A model generated the notes under the pieces. The model had not been told where the DNA came from. It ran no database searches and worked only from the letters and a program-made list of their open reading frames with translations. A DNA stretch of 64,000 nucleotides from Candidatus Humimonas hydrogenitrophica. Lineage in GTDB: Bacteria > Gemmatimonadota > Gemmatimonadetes > Palauibacterales > Palauibacteraceae. Location of the stretch: the NCBI GenBank assembly GCA_947581615.1, contig CANPVD010000053.1, positions 1 through 64,000 of the forward strand, given 5' to 3'. A program made the translations under genes and the position numbers. Of this stretch, positions 37,419 to 46,608 are shown in pieces (position 1 is the first letter of the stretch; each line of letters begins with the position of its first letter).

Positions 37419-38192
37419 ATGGGCCGTCTGGAAGGCAGCACGGTGCTCGTCACGGGAGCCAGCTCGGGGATCGGAGCGGCCTGCGCGCGACGCTTCGCGG
37501 CATCGGGAGCCCGGCTCGTCCTGTGGGCGCGGCGCGAGGAGCGCCTCCGTACCCTCGCGGCCGAGCTCGGTGACGACCCGGGGTCGCCCGTGCGTGTGGC
37601 CGGCGTCGACGTGCGGGACCGCGCCGCGGTCGAGGCGTCGGCCGGCGCGCTCGCTCGGGATGGCGTCGTGCCCGACGTCCTCGTCAACAACGCGGGGCTG
37701 GCCGCCGGCCTCGATCCGCTCCAGGAAGGCGATCCCGAGGACTGGGACCGGATGATCGACACGAACCTCAAGGGGCTCCTCTACGTGAGCCGCGCCCTCC
37801 TGCCCCACATGCTGGAGGCCGGACGCGGACACGTCATCAACGTGGGCAGCACGGCCGGCCACCAGGTCTATCCGCGAGGGAACGTATACAACGCCACCAA
37901 GTTCGGCGTCCGCGCCCTGACCGAGGGCCTCAACCTGGACCTGGCGGGCACGCCGCTTCGGGCCTCCAGCGTCGATCCCGGCTTCGTGGAGACCGAGTTC
38001 TCGGTGGTGCGCTTCCACGGCGACGAGGAGCGCGCGGACGCGGTGTACGAGGGCTTCCGCCCGCTCGCGGCCGACGACGTGGCGGAGGCCATCCACTACG
38101 TGGCCTCGGCCCCCGAACACGTCAACGTGTTCCAGATCATCCTCCTGCCGGCCGCCCAGCGGAACGCCTACGTGGTCGACCGGGCGGGCTGA
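37419..38192 (+). CDS. short-chain dehydrogenase/reductase (YdfG-like)
   Basis: NAD(P)-dependent oxidoreductase of 257 residues. The cofactor motif is VTGASSGIGAA (TGxxxGIG), followed by LWARREERL, which suggests NADP preference. The structural motif is LVNNAGLA, and the catalytic triad has Ser in INVGSTAG and Tyr/Lys in YNATKFGVR. The sequence order, including VDPGFVETEFSVVRF, resembles YdfG-type L-allo-threonine/serine/3-hydroxypropionate dehydrogenases. GGGAGGAAG precedes the ATG at 37419. It stands alone on the plus strand between minus-strand genes, so its pathway is not indicated. Confidence 0.9.
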   Translation: MGRLEGSTVLVTGASSGIGAACARRFAASGARLVLWARREERLRTLAAELGDDPGSPVRVAGVDVRDRAAVEASAGALARDGVVPDVLVNNAGLAAGLDPLQEGDPEDWDRMIDTNLKGLLYVSRALLPHMLEAGRGHVINVGSTAGHQVYPRGNVYNATKFGVRALTEGLNLDLAGTPLRASSVDPGFVETEFSVVRFHGDEERADAVYEGFRPLAADDVAEAIHYVASAPEHVNVFQIILLPAAQRNAYVVDRAG

Positions 38193-38203
38193 GTCGGCCT
38201 TCC

Positions 38204-39730
38204 TCAGTTCGCGGGGACCGTTCGTCCCCTGGCCCAGCTGCGGAGGCCGGCCACCTTCTCGGCCATCACCCGGGACAGCGGCCGCGTTCGGTTCGCTTCT
38301 TCCAGGATCCTCCCGGTGGTCAGCGACTCGCCGTCCGAGAAGGACGCGTACAGGCCGGCCACGATGACCTGCTCGAGCTCGGAGCCGCTGAAGCCCTCGG
38401 TGGCTTCGGCTAGGGCCTCCAGGTCGAACGCCTTCGGGTCCCGGTCCCGCCTGGCGAGGTGGAGGGCGAGGACCGCCCGCCGCGCCTCGCGGTCGGGCAG
38501 ATCCACGAAGAAGATCTCGTCGAACCGGCCCTTCCGCAGGAGCTCGGGAGGGAGCCGGGACACGTCGTTGGCGGTCGCCACCACGAACACGTCCCCCTCG
38601 CGGTCCTGGAGCCACGAGAGGAAGCTGCCCAGGACGCGCATCGAGACGCCCCCGTCCCCCTCGCCGGCCGCGGCGAACGCCTTCTCGATCTCGTCGATCC
38701 ACAGGACCACGGGAGCGAGGCGTTCCGCCATCTCCGTGGCACGCCGGAAATTGCGCTCGGTCTCGCCCACGAACTTGTTGTACAGTCGCGAGGGATCGAG
38801 CTTGAGGAGCGGCAGCGTCCACGAGCCCGCCACGGCCCTGGCGCTGAGGCTCTTGCCACAGCCGGGCACCCCGAGCAGGAGGATGCCGCGCGGGGCCGGG
38901 AGCCCGAAGGAGCGCGCCCGGGCGGGGTCGTGGAAGAAGGCCTTGCGCTCCTCGAGCCACGCGCGGAGAGCCGCGAGGTCAGCCACCTCGTCCAGCCCGG
39001 CGCCCGAGGGCCGATACTCGAGCAGCCCGTCCCGTTCGACCAGATCGCGCTTGGCCTCCAGCACCTCGTCCAGGTCCTCGGGACCCAGCCGCCCGTCTTC
39101 GACGATGACCCGGGTCAGGACCTTCTCCGCCTCGAGCAGGGTGAGGCCGTGCAGGCGCTCGAGCAGCCGGGCCCGGTCCTCGTCTACGAGCTCGACCCGC
39201 ACTCGCCCTCGCTCGCGCAGGTCGCGCACCAGCCGGTCCAGGAGGTCCGCATACTCGGCCACGCCGGGTGCCGGAAGCCGCAGCCGAGCCGCGAGCGCCC
39301 CCACGGACTCGGGGAGCGCCAGCTTCCCGCCGGTCAGCACGAGGGCACCCGCCAGGTCGGCGTAGGAACGGGCGGCGTCGGCCAGCCTCTGCCCGACCAC
39401 GTCGTCCTCGAGGTAGGCCCCCAGGCCGCGAAAGTGGTAGATGGCCGGGAAGCCCGACGCCTCCACGTGGGCGAGGGCCTTCGACGGGTCGGTCGACCCG
39501 TACACGGCGCTCTCCAGCCCGTCCCGCCGCAGCCCCTTGGTCCGGGTCCAGGTGAACAGGGGCAGGTCCACGGCGTCCGCCAGGTGACGGAGGAGCGAGC
39601 CGGCGCGCCCTTCCTCGTCCGTCTCCAGGACCACGAGGCCGTAGCGCGCCTTGAGCAGCAGCTCGAGGTCGGCCAGCGGGTCCCCCGCCCCGCCGGCCCC
39701 GACGGCGGCGCTCCCGCCGCCTGGCGTCAT
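38204..39730 (-). CDS. Ycf46-like AAA ATPase
   Basis: Protein of about 508 residues with an N-terminal alpha/beta domain (LADLELLLKARYGLVVLETDE) and a C-terminal AAA+ domain. Walker A is GVPGCGKS, Walker B is VVLWIDEIEKAF, sensor 1 is FVVATANDVSRLPPELLRKGRFDE with the arginine finger, and GFSGSELEQ closes the lid. The LLLGVPGCGKSLSARAVAG and LPLLKLDPSRLYNKFVGETE context matches the Ycf46 group, first known from cyanobacteria and plastids and linked there to CO2 use. Its role in other phyla is not established. The ATG at 39730 is used; an in-frame GTG at 39763 is possible. It is divergent from the pyrophosphatase gene. Confidence 0.85.
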   Translation of the reverse strand: MTPGGGSAAVGAGGAGDPLADLELLLKARYGLVVLETDEEGRAGSLLRHLADAVDLPLFTWTRTKGLRRDGLESAVYGSTDPSKALAHVEASGFPAIYHFRGLGAYLEDDVVGQRLADAARSYADLAGALVLTGGKLALPESVGALAARLRLPAPGVAEYADLLDRLVRDLRERGRVRVELVDEDRARLLERLHGLTLLEAEKVLTRVIVEDGRLGPEDLDEVLEAKRDLVERDGLLEYRPSGAGLDEVADLAALRAWLEERKAFFHDPARARSFGLPAPRGILLLGVPGCGKSLSARAVAGSWTLPLLKLDPSRLYNKFVGETERNFRRATEMAERLAPVVLWIDEIEKAFAAAGEGDGGVSMRVLGSFLSWLQDREGDVFVVATANDVSRLPPELLRKGRFDEIFFVDLPDREARRAVLALHLARRDRDPKAFDLEALAEATEGFSGSELEQVIVAGLYASFSDGESLTTGRILEEANRTRPLSRVMAEKVAGLRSWARGRTVPAN

Positions 39731-39843
39731 GGAAGAGGCCCCATCGTGGAGCCCTTCTTGCACCCGGCCGGCGCCAGAGGCGGGGGGCCCGCGAGGCCAC
39801 CCCGCCGCCGTCCGGAACTCCTGCGCAGCGCGAGGCCGCCGTC

Positions 39844-40380
39844 ATGAACCTGCATCATCTCTCTCCGGGTGAACGGGCTCCCGACGTCGTCAACGTGATC
39901 GTCGAGATTCCACGAGGCAGCCGCAACAAGGTGGAGTACGACCCCGACCTCGAGGCCTTCCGCCTCGACCGCGTGCTGTACGCGTCGTTGTACTATCCCG
40001 GGGACTACGGCTTCGTCCCCGGCACGCTGGCCCCGGACGGCGATCCCCTCGACGTGCTCGTCCTGGTCAGCGAGCCCACCTTTCCAGGCTGCGTCCTCCC
40101 GGCCCGCCCGCTCGGCGTGCTGGAGATGCGGGATGAGAAGGGCTCCGATGAAAAGGTGCTGGCGGTGCCCGTCGGCGATCCACGCTTCCGGGAGGCGGGC
40201 GACCTGGCGGACCTGCCCGGCCATCTGCTCGAGGAGGTCGAGTATTTCTTCGACATCTACAAGGAGCTCGAGGGCAAGGAGACGGCTACCGGAGGCTGGC
40301 TGGACGCCGGGCGGGCGCGCGACATCATCGCCCGCGACATGGCCACGTACCGGGAGCGCCATGCAGGCCGCGCCGGCTAG
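39844..40380 (+). CDS. ppa: inorganic pyrophosphatase (family I)
   Basis: Hydrolyses pyrophosphate in the cytoplasm, drawing biosynthetic reactions forward. The 178-residue protein has the family I features in order: EIPRGSRNKVEYD, YYPGDYGFVPGTL, the metal-binding DGDPLDVLVL (Asp-x-Asp-Pro-x-Asp), and FFDIYKELEGKE with a C-terminal helix. Length and motif spacing are normal for bacterial hexameric enzymes. The ATG at 39844 has no strong ribosome-binding sequence. It converges on the M14 peptidase gene with only 3 bases between the stops. Confidence 0.95.
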   Translation: MNLHHLSPGERAPDVVNVIVEIPRGSRNKVEYDPDLEAFRLDRVLYASLYYPGDYGFVPGTLAPDGDPLDVLVLVSEPTFPGCVLPARPLGVLEMRDEKGSDEKVLAVPVGDPRFREAGDLADLPGHLLEEVEYFFDIYKELEGKETATGGWLDAGRARDIIARDMATYRERHAGRAG

Positions 40381-40383
40381 CCG

Positions 40384-42063
40384 TCAGCGCAGCGACCGCC
40401 GCGCCACGCGCGGCGCCTCGAGCGCACGCACCACGGGCAGCTCCGCGACCCGACCCGACCCGTACACCAGGCCCGAGAGCGCGCCCTCCTCGGTTCCGAG
40501 GAGCCGGTCGAAGGCGTTCCACCGGAACAGGCCGTAGCCCTCCGGCTCCAGGAGGGCGAACGCCAGTCGACCCAGGGGCTGCGCGGTGCTGACGTAGTAG
40601 GCGCCGGCGGGCAGCGTGCGCAGCCGGCGCTCGTAGCGGCCCTCCACGTCCAGGAGCGCGTGGCCCTGGAAGCGACGGTCGGCCCAGCGGAGGCTGTCGG
40701 CCACGAACACCTCGACCGTGTCCGTCCACGGGGCCCGGAGCTCGGACACCGCCAGGCCGTGCAGCCTCAGGAGCCGCGCGGTCGCTCCCTCGGAGGCGGG
40801 AAGGAAGTAGCCGGCCGGCAGGCGCCGGGTTCGGGCCGACCCGAACCGGTCCAGGATCGGGAGCCGGACCGTCCGCAAGGAGCCGGTCGGCTCGAGCACG
40901 GGCCGGCCCCGCGCCGAGTCTCCCGTGGGCCGCATGACTTCGAGCCGAACCGGCTCCTCGCCCCGGCTGACGGGCTCGAACCGGACCCCGAGCTCGGGTC
41001 GCGACCGTGCGCCCGCTCCCTCGAGCGTCGTTTGCCGATCCGCTTCGCGCTCCAGTCGCCGGATCTCACCCGCGTGCTCGGCCGCATAGCGGAGGATCTC
41101 CACGAGGAAGTCGTGGGAGACTCGCACGCGCGTGCGGAAGTCGGCGTGCGAGTAGGCCTCGCTGAGGATGGCCATGCGCCCGCGGAGTCCCACGTAGTTG
41201 GTCCCGTACCAGGCCAGGGGCGCGTAGGTCGTCCACGCCTCGGGATGCCTGGGGTCGCGCACGTTGCCGTACACGAAGATGGGCTCGCCGTGGTCCCGTT
41301 CCATGGCCCGGCGCACCGCGGGAAGGAGGGAGTCGCGCACGAAGCCCAGCGGCCCCGGAGGCGCGTCGGGCTGGAGCGGAGGCGAGTAGGTCAGCAGGTA
41401 GCCGTGGTGCGTGCCGTCGGTCGTGTGCAGGTCGACCATCAGGGCCGGATCCCAGCGGTCGTACACCCGCGCCAGGGAGGCCCGCGTTTCGGGAGCCTCC
41501 GCTTTGAGGTAGTCACGGTTGAGATCGAGGTTGAGACCATCCGGCCTGACTCCAACACTGTCAGGGCCTTGCTGCTCCGGTCGATGAAGGGCTCCGGGTC
41601 CGAGCGCGTCGTTCCCGTCCGGGTTGTAGACCGGCGCCACCAGCACGACGAGCCGCTCCAGGAGGGCGCGGCGGCGGCCGGCCAGCTCCCGCAGGAGCTG
41701 CTGCACCGCCTCCTTCCCCTCCACCTCCCCACCGTGGATGTTCGCCTGCAGGTAGACCACGAGCTTGCCGGACGCCGCCGCCTCGGCCGGGGAGGCGACA
41801 GTCGGCTCGGAGGCCACCACGAACAGGATCGGCTTGCCGAGGGCGGATCGCCCCATGGTCCGGAGCTGGATGGGGGCCCCCTGCGCCTGGAGGCTGTCCA
41901 GGAAGGCCGCCACGTCGGCCGTGGTCGACGTGGCGGCGTAGGCCGTGCGCTCCGGCACCGTGGCGGGTGACGGCGCTCCCTGGGCGCCCAGCGGCCCGGC
42001 CAGCCATGAGAGCGGCGCGGCCGCGAGCGCGGCGACGGCGCCGAGACGGGGTCCTCCGGACAT
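40384..42063 (-). CDS. secreted M14-family zinc carboxypeptidase-like protein
   Basis: Exported peptidase of 559 residues with a signal peptide ending near GPLGAQG. The M14 zinc ligands are visible as His110 and Glu113 (NIHGGEVEGKE) and His213 (MVDLHTTDGTHHG). NYVGLRGRMAILSEAYSHADF supplies the conserved region with the catalytic glutamate. RPDGLNLDLNRDY is the substrate-binding Asn-Arg region. The C-terminal 200 residues are beta-rich and outside the M14 core. The ATG at 42063 is preceded by GAGGGAGGGACAC; longer in-frame readings lack such a site. It probably degrades peptides outside the cytoplasm. Confidence 0.9.
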   Translation of the reverse strand: MSGGPRLGAVAALAAAPLSWLAGPLGAQGAPSPATVPERTAYAATSTTADVAAFLDSLQAQGAPIQLRTMGRSALGKPILFVVASEPTVASPAEAAASGKLVVYLQANIHGGEVEGKEAVQQLLRELAGRRRALLERLVVLVAPVYNPDGNDALGPGALHRPEQQGPDSVGVRPDGLNLDLNRDYLKAEAPETRASLARVYDRWDPALMVDLHTTDGTHHGYLLTYSPPLQPDAPPGPLGFVRDSLLPAVRRAMERDHGEPIFVYGNVRDPRHPEAWTTYAPLAWYGTNYVGLRGRMAILSEAYSHADFRTRVRVSHDFLVEILRYAAEHAGEIRRLEREADRQTTLEGAGARSRPELGVRFEPVSRGEEPVRLEVMRPTGDSARGRPVLEPTGSLRTVRLPILDRFGSARTRRLPAGYFLPASEGATARLLRLHGLAVSELRAPWTDTVEVFVADSLRWADRRFQGHALLDVEGRYERRLRTLPAGAYYVSTAQPLGRLAFALLEPEGYGLFRWNAFDRLLGTEEGALSGLVYGSGRVAELPVVRALEAPRVARRSLR

Positions 42064-42229
42064 GTGTCCCTCCCTCTCCGAGGACGGATCGCGCCCCGAT
42101 GGTCGGCACGTCGCGCGCCCGATCCCAAAGGAGCGGCTCCCTGTCGAGCCGGCAAGCCGCCGGAACGCCCTATGCATGATTCTGCCACCGACGGATCGCA
42201 GGACTGCAGTACAGTGGCAAGGGGGAATC

Positions 42230-42556
42230 ATGGCGAACGGTTGGATCATTGGCATCCTGGGCATCTGGATGGTCGTCACGCCCTTCCTGGGCTTCGCGAG
42301 TCTCGCGAACTCCTGGATCGACTGGATCGTCGGCGTCATCGTGGCGATCTTCGCCTTCACGATGACACGCGAGAAGCCGGGCCAGGGCTGGTCGGCGGGC
42401 ATCGTGTCCATCTGGCTGTTCATCGCGGGCTTCATCGGTGGAGTCGTCTCGGGCGCCGGGGCATGGTGGAACGACATCCTGGTCGGCCTCGTGTTCATGG
42501 TGACCGGGTTCACGGCCCTGCCACACGGTCACACCCAGCACCCGCAGACCGCGTGA
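42230..42556 (+). CDS. SPW-repeat-like small membrane protein
   Basis: Membrane protein of 108 residues with four hydrophobic helices. The two internal repeats GIWMVVTPFLGFA and SIWLFIAGFIGGVV correspond to the SPW repeat (usually W-x-x-x-S-P-W-x-L-G-F), with TPF in place of SPW in the first and no match in the second. No catalytic residues are seen and the family has no firmly known function. GGGGGAA precedes the ATG. The end is His-rich (HGHTQHPQTA). It is followed after 7 bases by the YbhB-like gene, so both are probably cotranscribed. Confidence 0.75.
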   Translation: MANGWIIGILGIWMVVTPFLGFASLANSWIDWIVGVIVAIFAFTMTREKPGQGWSAGIVSIWLFIAGFIGGVVSGAGAWWNDILVGLVFMVTGFTALPHGHTQHPQTA

Positions 42557-42563
42557 GCATCGC

Positions 42564-43190
42564 GTGAGAGGCGGATGGACGAGAGTCACCGCCTTCGTGC
42601 TCCCGCTGCTCGCACTGTCGGGAGTCACCGGCGCGGGCGGCCCCGGTCACTCGCCGGGGCCGCCCGCCTCACGAGCGGCCGGTCCCCCGGCCCCCGTCGA
42701 CCCTCCAGAGCCTTCGGAGCACGCCATGACCCTCGACGTCGAGAGCCCCGCGTTCGAGCGAGGCGAACCCATTCCGGCGCGCTACACCTGTGACGGGAAG
42801 GACGTCTCGCCGCCCCTGCGCTGGTCCGGCGTCCCCGACTCCGCCGTGACCCTCGCCGTGCTGGCGGAAGACCCGGACGCGCCCCACGGACTCTGGGTCC
42901 ACTGGGTGCTGTACGGCCTCGAGGCCGGCCGGAGCGGCCTTCCCGAGGGCGTCCCCACCCGCGAGGCCGTCCTGGACGGCGCCCTCCAGGGACGGAACGA
43001 CTTCAAGAAGATCGGTTACGGCGGGCCCTGTCCGCCGGCCGGCCAGCGGCACCGCTACTTCTTCCGGGTCTATGCGCTCGACGGGCGACCGGAGCTGGGG
43101 GCGGCGGCGACCCGTTCGGAGCTGCTGTCCGCCATCGAGGGCCACGTCCTGGCCCAGGGCCAGCTGATGGGCACGTACCGGCGCAAGTAA
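42564..43190 (+). CDS. YbhB/YbcL-family (PEBP/Raf kinase inhibitor-like) secreted protein
   Basis: PEBP-fold protein of 208 residues. It carries a signal sequence (FVLPLLALSGVTGAGG) and a proline-rich linker before the domain. The domain has the family motifs ARYTCDGKDVSPPLRW, DPDAPHGLWVHWVLYGL and YGGPCPPAGQRHRYFFRVYALD. Members bind anionic ligands; the bacterial ones have no settled function. It uses a GTG start only 7 bases after the SPW gene stop. Confidence 0.88.
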   Translation: MRGGWTRVTAFVLPLLALSGVTGAGGPGHSPGPPASRAAGPPAPVDPPEPSEHAMTLDVESPAFERGEPIPARYTCDGKDVSPPLRWSGVPDSAVTLAVLAEDPDAPHGLWVHWVLYGLEAGRSGLPEGVPTREAVLDGALQGRNDFKKIGYGGPCPPAGQRHRYFFRVYALDGRPELGAAATRSELLSAIEGHVLAQGQLMGTYRRK

Positions 43191-43221
43191 CCCGCTCCGG
43201 CGCGCCCAGGTTCGGCGGGTG

Positions 43222-45105
43222 ATGGGCCCCCACCGTCCTCGCCTCGGCTCCATTTCGGCCGCGGTCGCCGGCCTCCTGCTCGTCACGGCCGGCGTCGGGG
43301 CCCGTCCATCCTTCGGGATCCGGGCGCGGGGATCCGTGCCCGGCCCGGCGGACTCCGCTGCCGTCGAGGCCGCCGCCCGCCGGGACCAGGCCCGGTTCGA
43401 GCGCGAGCGCCGCAGGCGCCTGCCGGTGCGGCGCGTCGCCTACGGCCCCTGTCCCGAGCGCGTGGGCCGCTTTTGCCACTGGTTCGAGGATGACGGCATC
43501 GAGCCGCGTCCCGAGCCCGCCTCCATAGCGCCCCTGCGCCGCCGGCTCCTCGACCGCCTGGACTCCGCCTTCGTCCGGCTGCCGGGCTCGCGCTGGATCT
43601 CGGGTCAGGTCGTCCGCTACGGGATCGAGGCGGGCCGGCCCGCCGACGCCCTGGTCGCCGCGCGGGCCTGCCGGACCTCGCGCGCCTGGTGCTCGCGACT
43701 GGCCGGCATGGCCCTGCACGCGCTCGGCCGCGAGCGGCAGGCCGAGGAGGCCTTCGAGGTCGCCGACCGCGCCGCGTCTCCGACCGAGCGCTGCCGCTCC
43801 AGCGACCTCGGCGATCTTCTGGAAGGCGAGGTCCGGGCCCACTACGAGCGGCTCCCCTGCCCGGGCCCCGCGCGCCGGGTGTTCGAGCGCCGTTACTGGT
43901 GGCTGGCCGATCCGCTCTACCTCGAGCCGGGCAACGAGCGCCGCGTGGAGGACCGCGTCCGTCGGCTCACGAGCGAGCTCGAGGCGGACGCGGCGTCGCC
44001 GTACGACGTCCGCTGGGGCGAGGACCTCTCCGAGCTCACGATCCGCTACGGATGGCCCGCCTGGTGGGAGCGGGTGCCGGGGGACCCGCTGCGTCCCGGG
44101 GACCTGGACAGCTGGATCGCCCACGATCCCCCGCACGGCCTCTCCTTCGTCCCGCGCGCCGACCCGCTCACGCCCCCGGGCGATCTCACCCCCGAGGCGT
44201 GGCGGCCGACCGATCCCCGGCCCCGGTCCAGGTACGCTCCGGCCTACGCCGACACCTTCGTGCGCCTGCCGAGCCGGACCATCGCGTTCCGGAGAGGCGA
44301 CTCGGTCCTGGTGCTGGCGGCCTACGCGCTCCCGGGACCGATGCCCCCGGCTCGCCGGCCGTCCTCGAGCCGTGCGGACGGTACGGCCGACATCGCCGCC
44401 CTCCTCCTGCTCGCGGGCGGACCCGATGAGCCCTACGGCCGCCAGGCGCTGGAGCCGGCGCTCCGCAGCGGCGTGCTGTCCGCGCGAGCCCCGGCCCGGG
44501 CGCTCCTGGAGTCCGTCGAGGCCCTGGACCGGAGACGCCGGGTGGCCGCGCGGCTGCGCCGGGGCGTGGACCTCCGGCGACCACCGGAGGGGACGCCCGC
44601 GATCTCGGGACTCCTGGCGGGCCCGGCCATGCGTGCGCCCCTCTCGCCGGAGACACCGTCCGGCTCCCTCCCCGTGGCCGACGCCGACCCGCTCGGCGTC
44701 GCCGCGCGGCTCGTGCTCGCCGGTCCCGGACCCGCGGCCGCCCCGGTCGCGCGTCCCGGCGAGTCCCTGGAACTCTACTGGGAGCTGTACGGCCTCCCGT
44801 CGGGCGGCGGGGTCCGCGTGGAGATCACGCTGCGGGAGGACGACGCCCGATCCTTCGATCCCGTCGACCCGAAACCTCCTTCCCGGAGCCGCCCGCGGGT
44901 GCGGCTGGCCTGGACGGCGGAGCCGAGCGCCGGGGCGTTCCTCCGGCCCTACCGGGAGGCGCTGTCGCTGCCCCGGTCGATCCCGGACGGAGTGTACGCG
45001 GTAGAGGTTCGGGCCCGGGCGCCGGGCTGGACCACGCTCGTCTCCCGGGCCCCGATCCTGATCCGGGCCGCCGGATCCACGGAGTCCCAAAAACTACATC
45101 CGTAG
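43222..45105 (+). CDS. exported hypothetical protein
   Basis: Large protein of about 627 residues that I do not recognise. A signal peptide is visible (AAVAGLLLVTAGVGA). The N-terminal half has a short helical repeat region (SGQVVRYGIEAGRPADALVAARAC, LAGMALHALGRERQAEEAFEVADRA) with several cysteines. The middle contains ELTIRYGWPAWWERVPGD, faintly like the GWxTD domain of secreted proteins. The C-terminal third is beta-rich, with ELYWELYGLPSGGGVRVEITL. A GTG immediately precedes the ATG at 43222 and either could be used. It is followed by the two DUF4384-like genes in the same orientation. Confidence 0.6.
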   Translation: MGPHRPRLGSISAAVAGLLLVTAGVGARPSFGIRARGSVPGPADSAAVEAAARRDQARFERERRRRLPVRRVAYGPCPERVGRFCHWFEDDGIEPRPEPASIAPLRRRLLDRLDSAFVRLPGSRWISGQVVRYGIEAGRPADALVAARACRTSRAWCSRLAGMALHALGRERQAEEAFEVADRAASPTERCRSSDLGDLLEGEVRAHYERLPCPGPARRVFERRYWWLADPLYLEPGNERRVEDRVRRLTSELEADAASPYDVRWGEDLSELTIRYGWPAWWERVPGDPLRPGDLDSWIAHDPPHGLSFVPRADPLTPPGDLTPEAWRPTDPRPRSRYAPAYADTFVRLPSRTIAFRRGDSVLVLAAYALPGPMPPARRPSSSRADGTADIAALLLLAGGPDEPYGRQALEPALRSGVLSARAPARALLESVEALDRRRRVAARLRRGVDLRRPPEGTPAISGLLAGPAMRAPLSPETPSGSLPVADADPLGVAARLVLAGPGPAAAPVARPGESLELYWELYGLPSGGGVRVEITLREDDARSFDPVDPKPPSRSRPRVRLAWTAEPSAGAFLRPYREALSLPRSIPDGVYAVEVRARAPGWTTLVSRAPILIRAAGSTESQKLHP

Positions 45106-45141
45106 TCGCAAGGTGGCGCGATCAAGAAGTGTTGATTAGTT

Positions 45142-45147
45142 TTGACA
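45142..45147 (+). promoter_or_regulatory. possible -35 element in an AT-rich patch
   Basis: A TTGACA hexamer lies in a locally AT-rich stretch (about 45088-45160) upstream of the first DUF4384-like gene, standing out in a roughly 70% GC background. No convincing -10 box is seen at the right distance, so promoter function is tentative. Confidence 0.22.
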
Positions 45148-45188
45148 CAGTGAATCTCAAGCTCCGCCATCGGACTGGAGAGGTTGCC

Positions 45189-46508
45189 ATGAGGATACGC
45201 CGGACGCTCGGACCTCGCGGCACGATCCTCCTCGCGCTGGGAGCCTTTCTCGCCTGCGCCGTCGCCGGCCCCGTCCACGCCCGGGCGCAGGACGCGCCTC
45301 CGAGCGTACGGCTCGAGGTCCTCGGCCCCTACAGCTGGTCGCTGCCCATGGCGCGGATCCACCTGTCCCGGTCCGCCTACGCCGCCGTGTTCGAGGTGGA
45401 GCCCGGAATCGGGGCCGTGCTCCTCTATCCCGGCACCGGGTCCCGGGCCGGCACGCTGGATCGTGGAACGACCGCCTTCTCGCTCAAGAGCGCCCGCCTC
45501 GCTCTCGCCCGGCTCCAGTTCCGTCGGCTCCTCTGGCAGCGGTTCGACCTGGCCAGCCAACGTCGGCCGCGGGCCATCTACGTGGGGGTGGCCTCGGAGC
45601 GGCCCCTGCGGCTCGGCCGACTCGGTGCCGGACACGTGTTCGCCTACCCCGGTGGGGTCGCGGACGGCGCGGAGCCGCTCGTGCGTGCTCTCCTCGCCGA
45701 GGTCGCGCCCGGCGCCCTGCAGGGCGTGGGCGCCTCGTACGACGTGGTGAGCTTCCCCAAGTCCGGGCGCGACTTCGGCCTCGGCTTCGCTTCCCTGGTG
45801 GGCGCGGGCCTGGCTCCGAACGCGTGCGGGGCCGCCCTGAGCACGACGCCCCTGTACGCCTCCCCCGCCGGGTTCGTCCCTGGGCTAGCGGCCTGCGGCC
45901 GGGAGCCCTCCATGCTCGTGCCGATCGCGGCCGTGGCCCTGGGAGACTCGCTCGCGGTCCCGGCGCGCGGCAACGTGCCCCCCCGCGTGCCCACTGGCAC
46001 GCCGCCGGACCGGACGGCCACCGACCCGGCCGACGCGGCGTCCACCGCCCGGACGGCCGAGCTCCTGCAGCGGGTCGCCGACGCCCGTCAGGAGGCCGCC
46101 GTCGATCCGGCGACCCTCAGCGGCCGGAGCCAGGACCTCTCGCGTCTGGGACTCACCGGCGCCGGGGGCCTGGCGCGGCGCATGACGGCGCAGGCCCACG
46201 CCGCCGACCTCCGCCTGCAGCATCGCCGGGAGCGGGTGCGGGGCGAGCACATGGCGGCGCGGCTGCGGCGCCTCGGCCTCCCCGTGATGTCGAGGAGCGG
46301 GAGGTCCGATGCGAACCGTCACCGGACCCCGGCCGCGCCCCGCGGCTCCGACACGCGGTCCGCCCCGCCGGTCACGGTGCACGTCCGCGCCGCCTCGCCC
46401 CGGCCCGTGGTGATTCGGACGCCCGCTCGGCGGGCGCCGAGCCACGCCCGGCCGTCGCACCCGGACCACGGGTCCTCGCCGCGGAGGCCGACCGGAGGTG
46501 GGAGCTGA
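45189..46508 (+). CDS. exported DUF4384-like protein, first paralogue
   Basis: Protein of 439 residues with a signal peptide (GTILLALGAFLACAVAGPVHA). The conserved part (about residues 30-190) contains SAYAAVFEVEPGIGAVLLYP, the sort of strand seen in DUF4384 domains. The rest is rich in Arg, Pro and Ala, with a charged, probably disordered C-terminus. The next gene is a paralogue: the same strand reads AYVAVFEVHPDVGAVMLYP there, and both proteins have the order signal, DUF4384-like domain, helical RMTAQAHAADLRLQHR-type region and basic tail. GGAGAGG precedes the ATG at 45189. Function unknown. Confidence 0.7.
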   Translation: MRIRRTLGPRGTILLALGAFLACAVAGPVHARAQDAPPSVRLEVLGPYSWSLPMARIHLSRSAYAAVFEVEPGIGAVLLYPGTGSRAGTLDRGTTAFSLKSARLALARLQFRRLLWQRFDLASQRRPRAIYVGVASERPLRLGRLGAGHVFAYPGGVADGAEPLVRALLAEVAPGALQGVGASYDVVSFPKSGRDFGLGFASLVGAGLAPNACGAALSTTPLYASPAGFVPGLAACGREPSMLVPIAAVALGDSLAVPARGNVPPRVPTGTPPDRTATDPADAASTARTAELLQRVADARQEAAVDPATLSGRSQDLSRLGLTGAGGLARRMTAQAHAADLRLQHRRERVRGEHMAARLRRLGLPVMSRSGRSDANRHRTPAAPRGSDTRSAPPVTVHVRAASPRPVVIRTPARRAPSHARPSHPDHGSSPRRPTGGGS

Positions 46509-46608
46509 GCCGGGCCGACGGGAAGCGGCGCGCGGCAGGAACGGCGGGGATCTCGGAGGGTATGGCTGGAACGAGGGAACACACGCGCAGGTTCCGGAGG
46601 TGGCTAGC

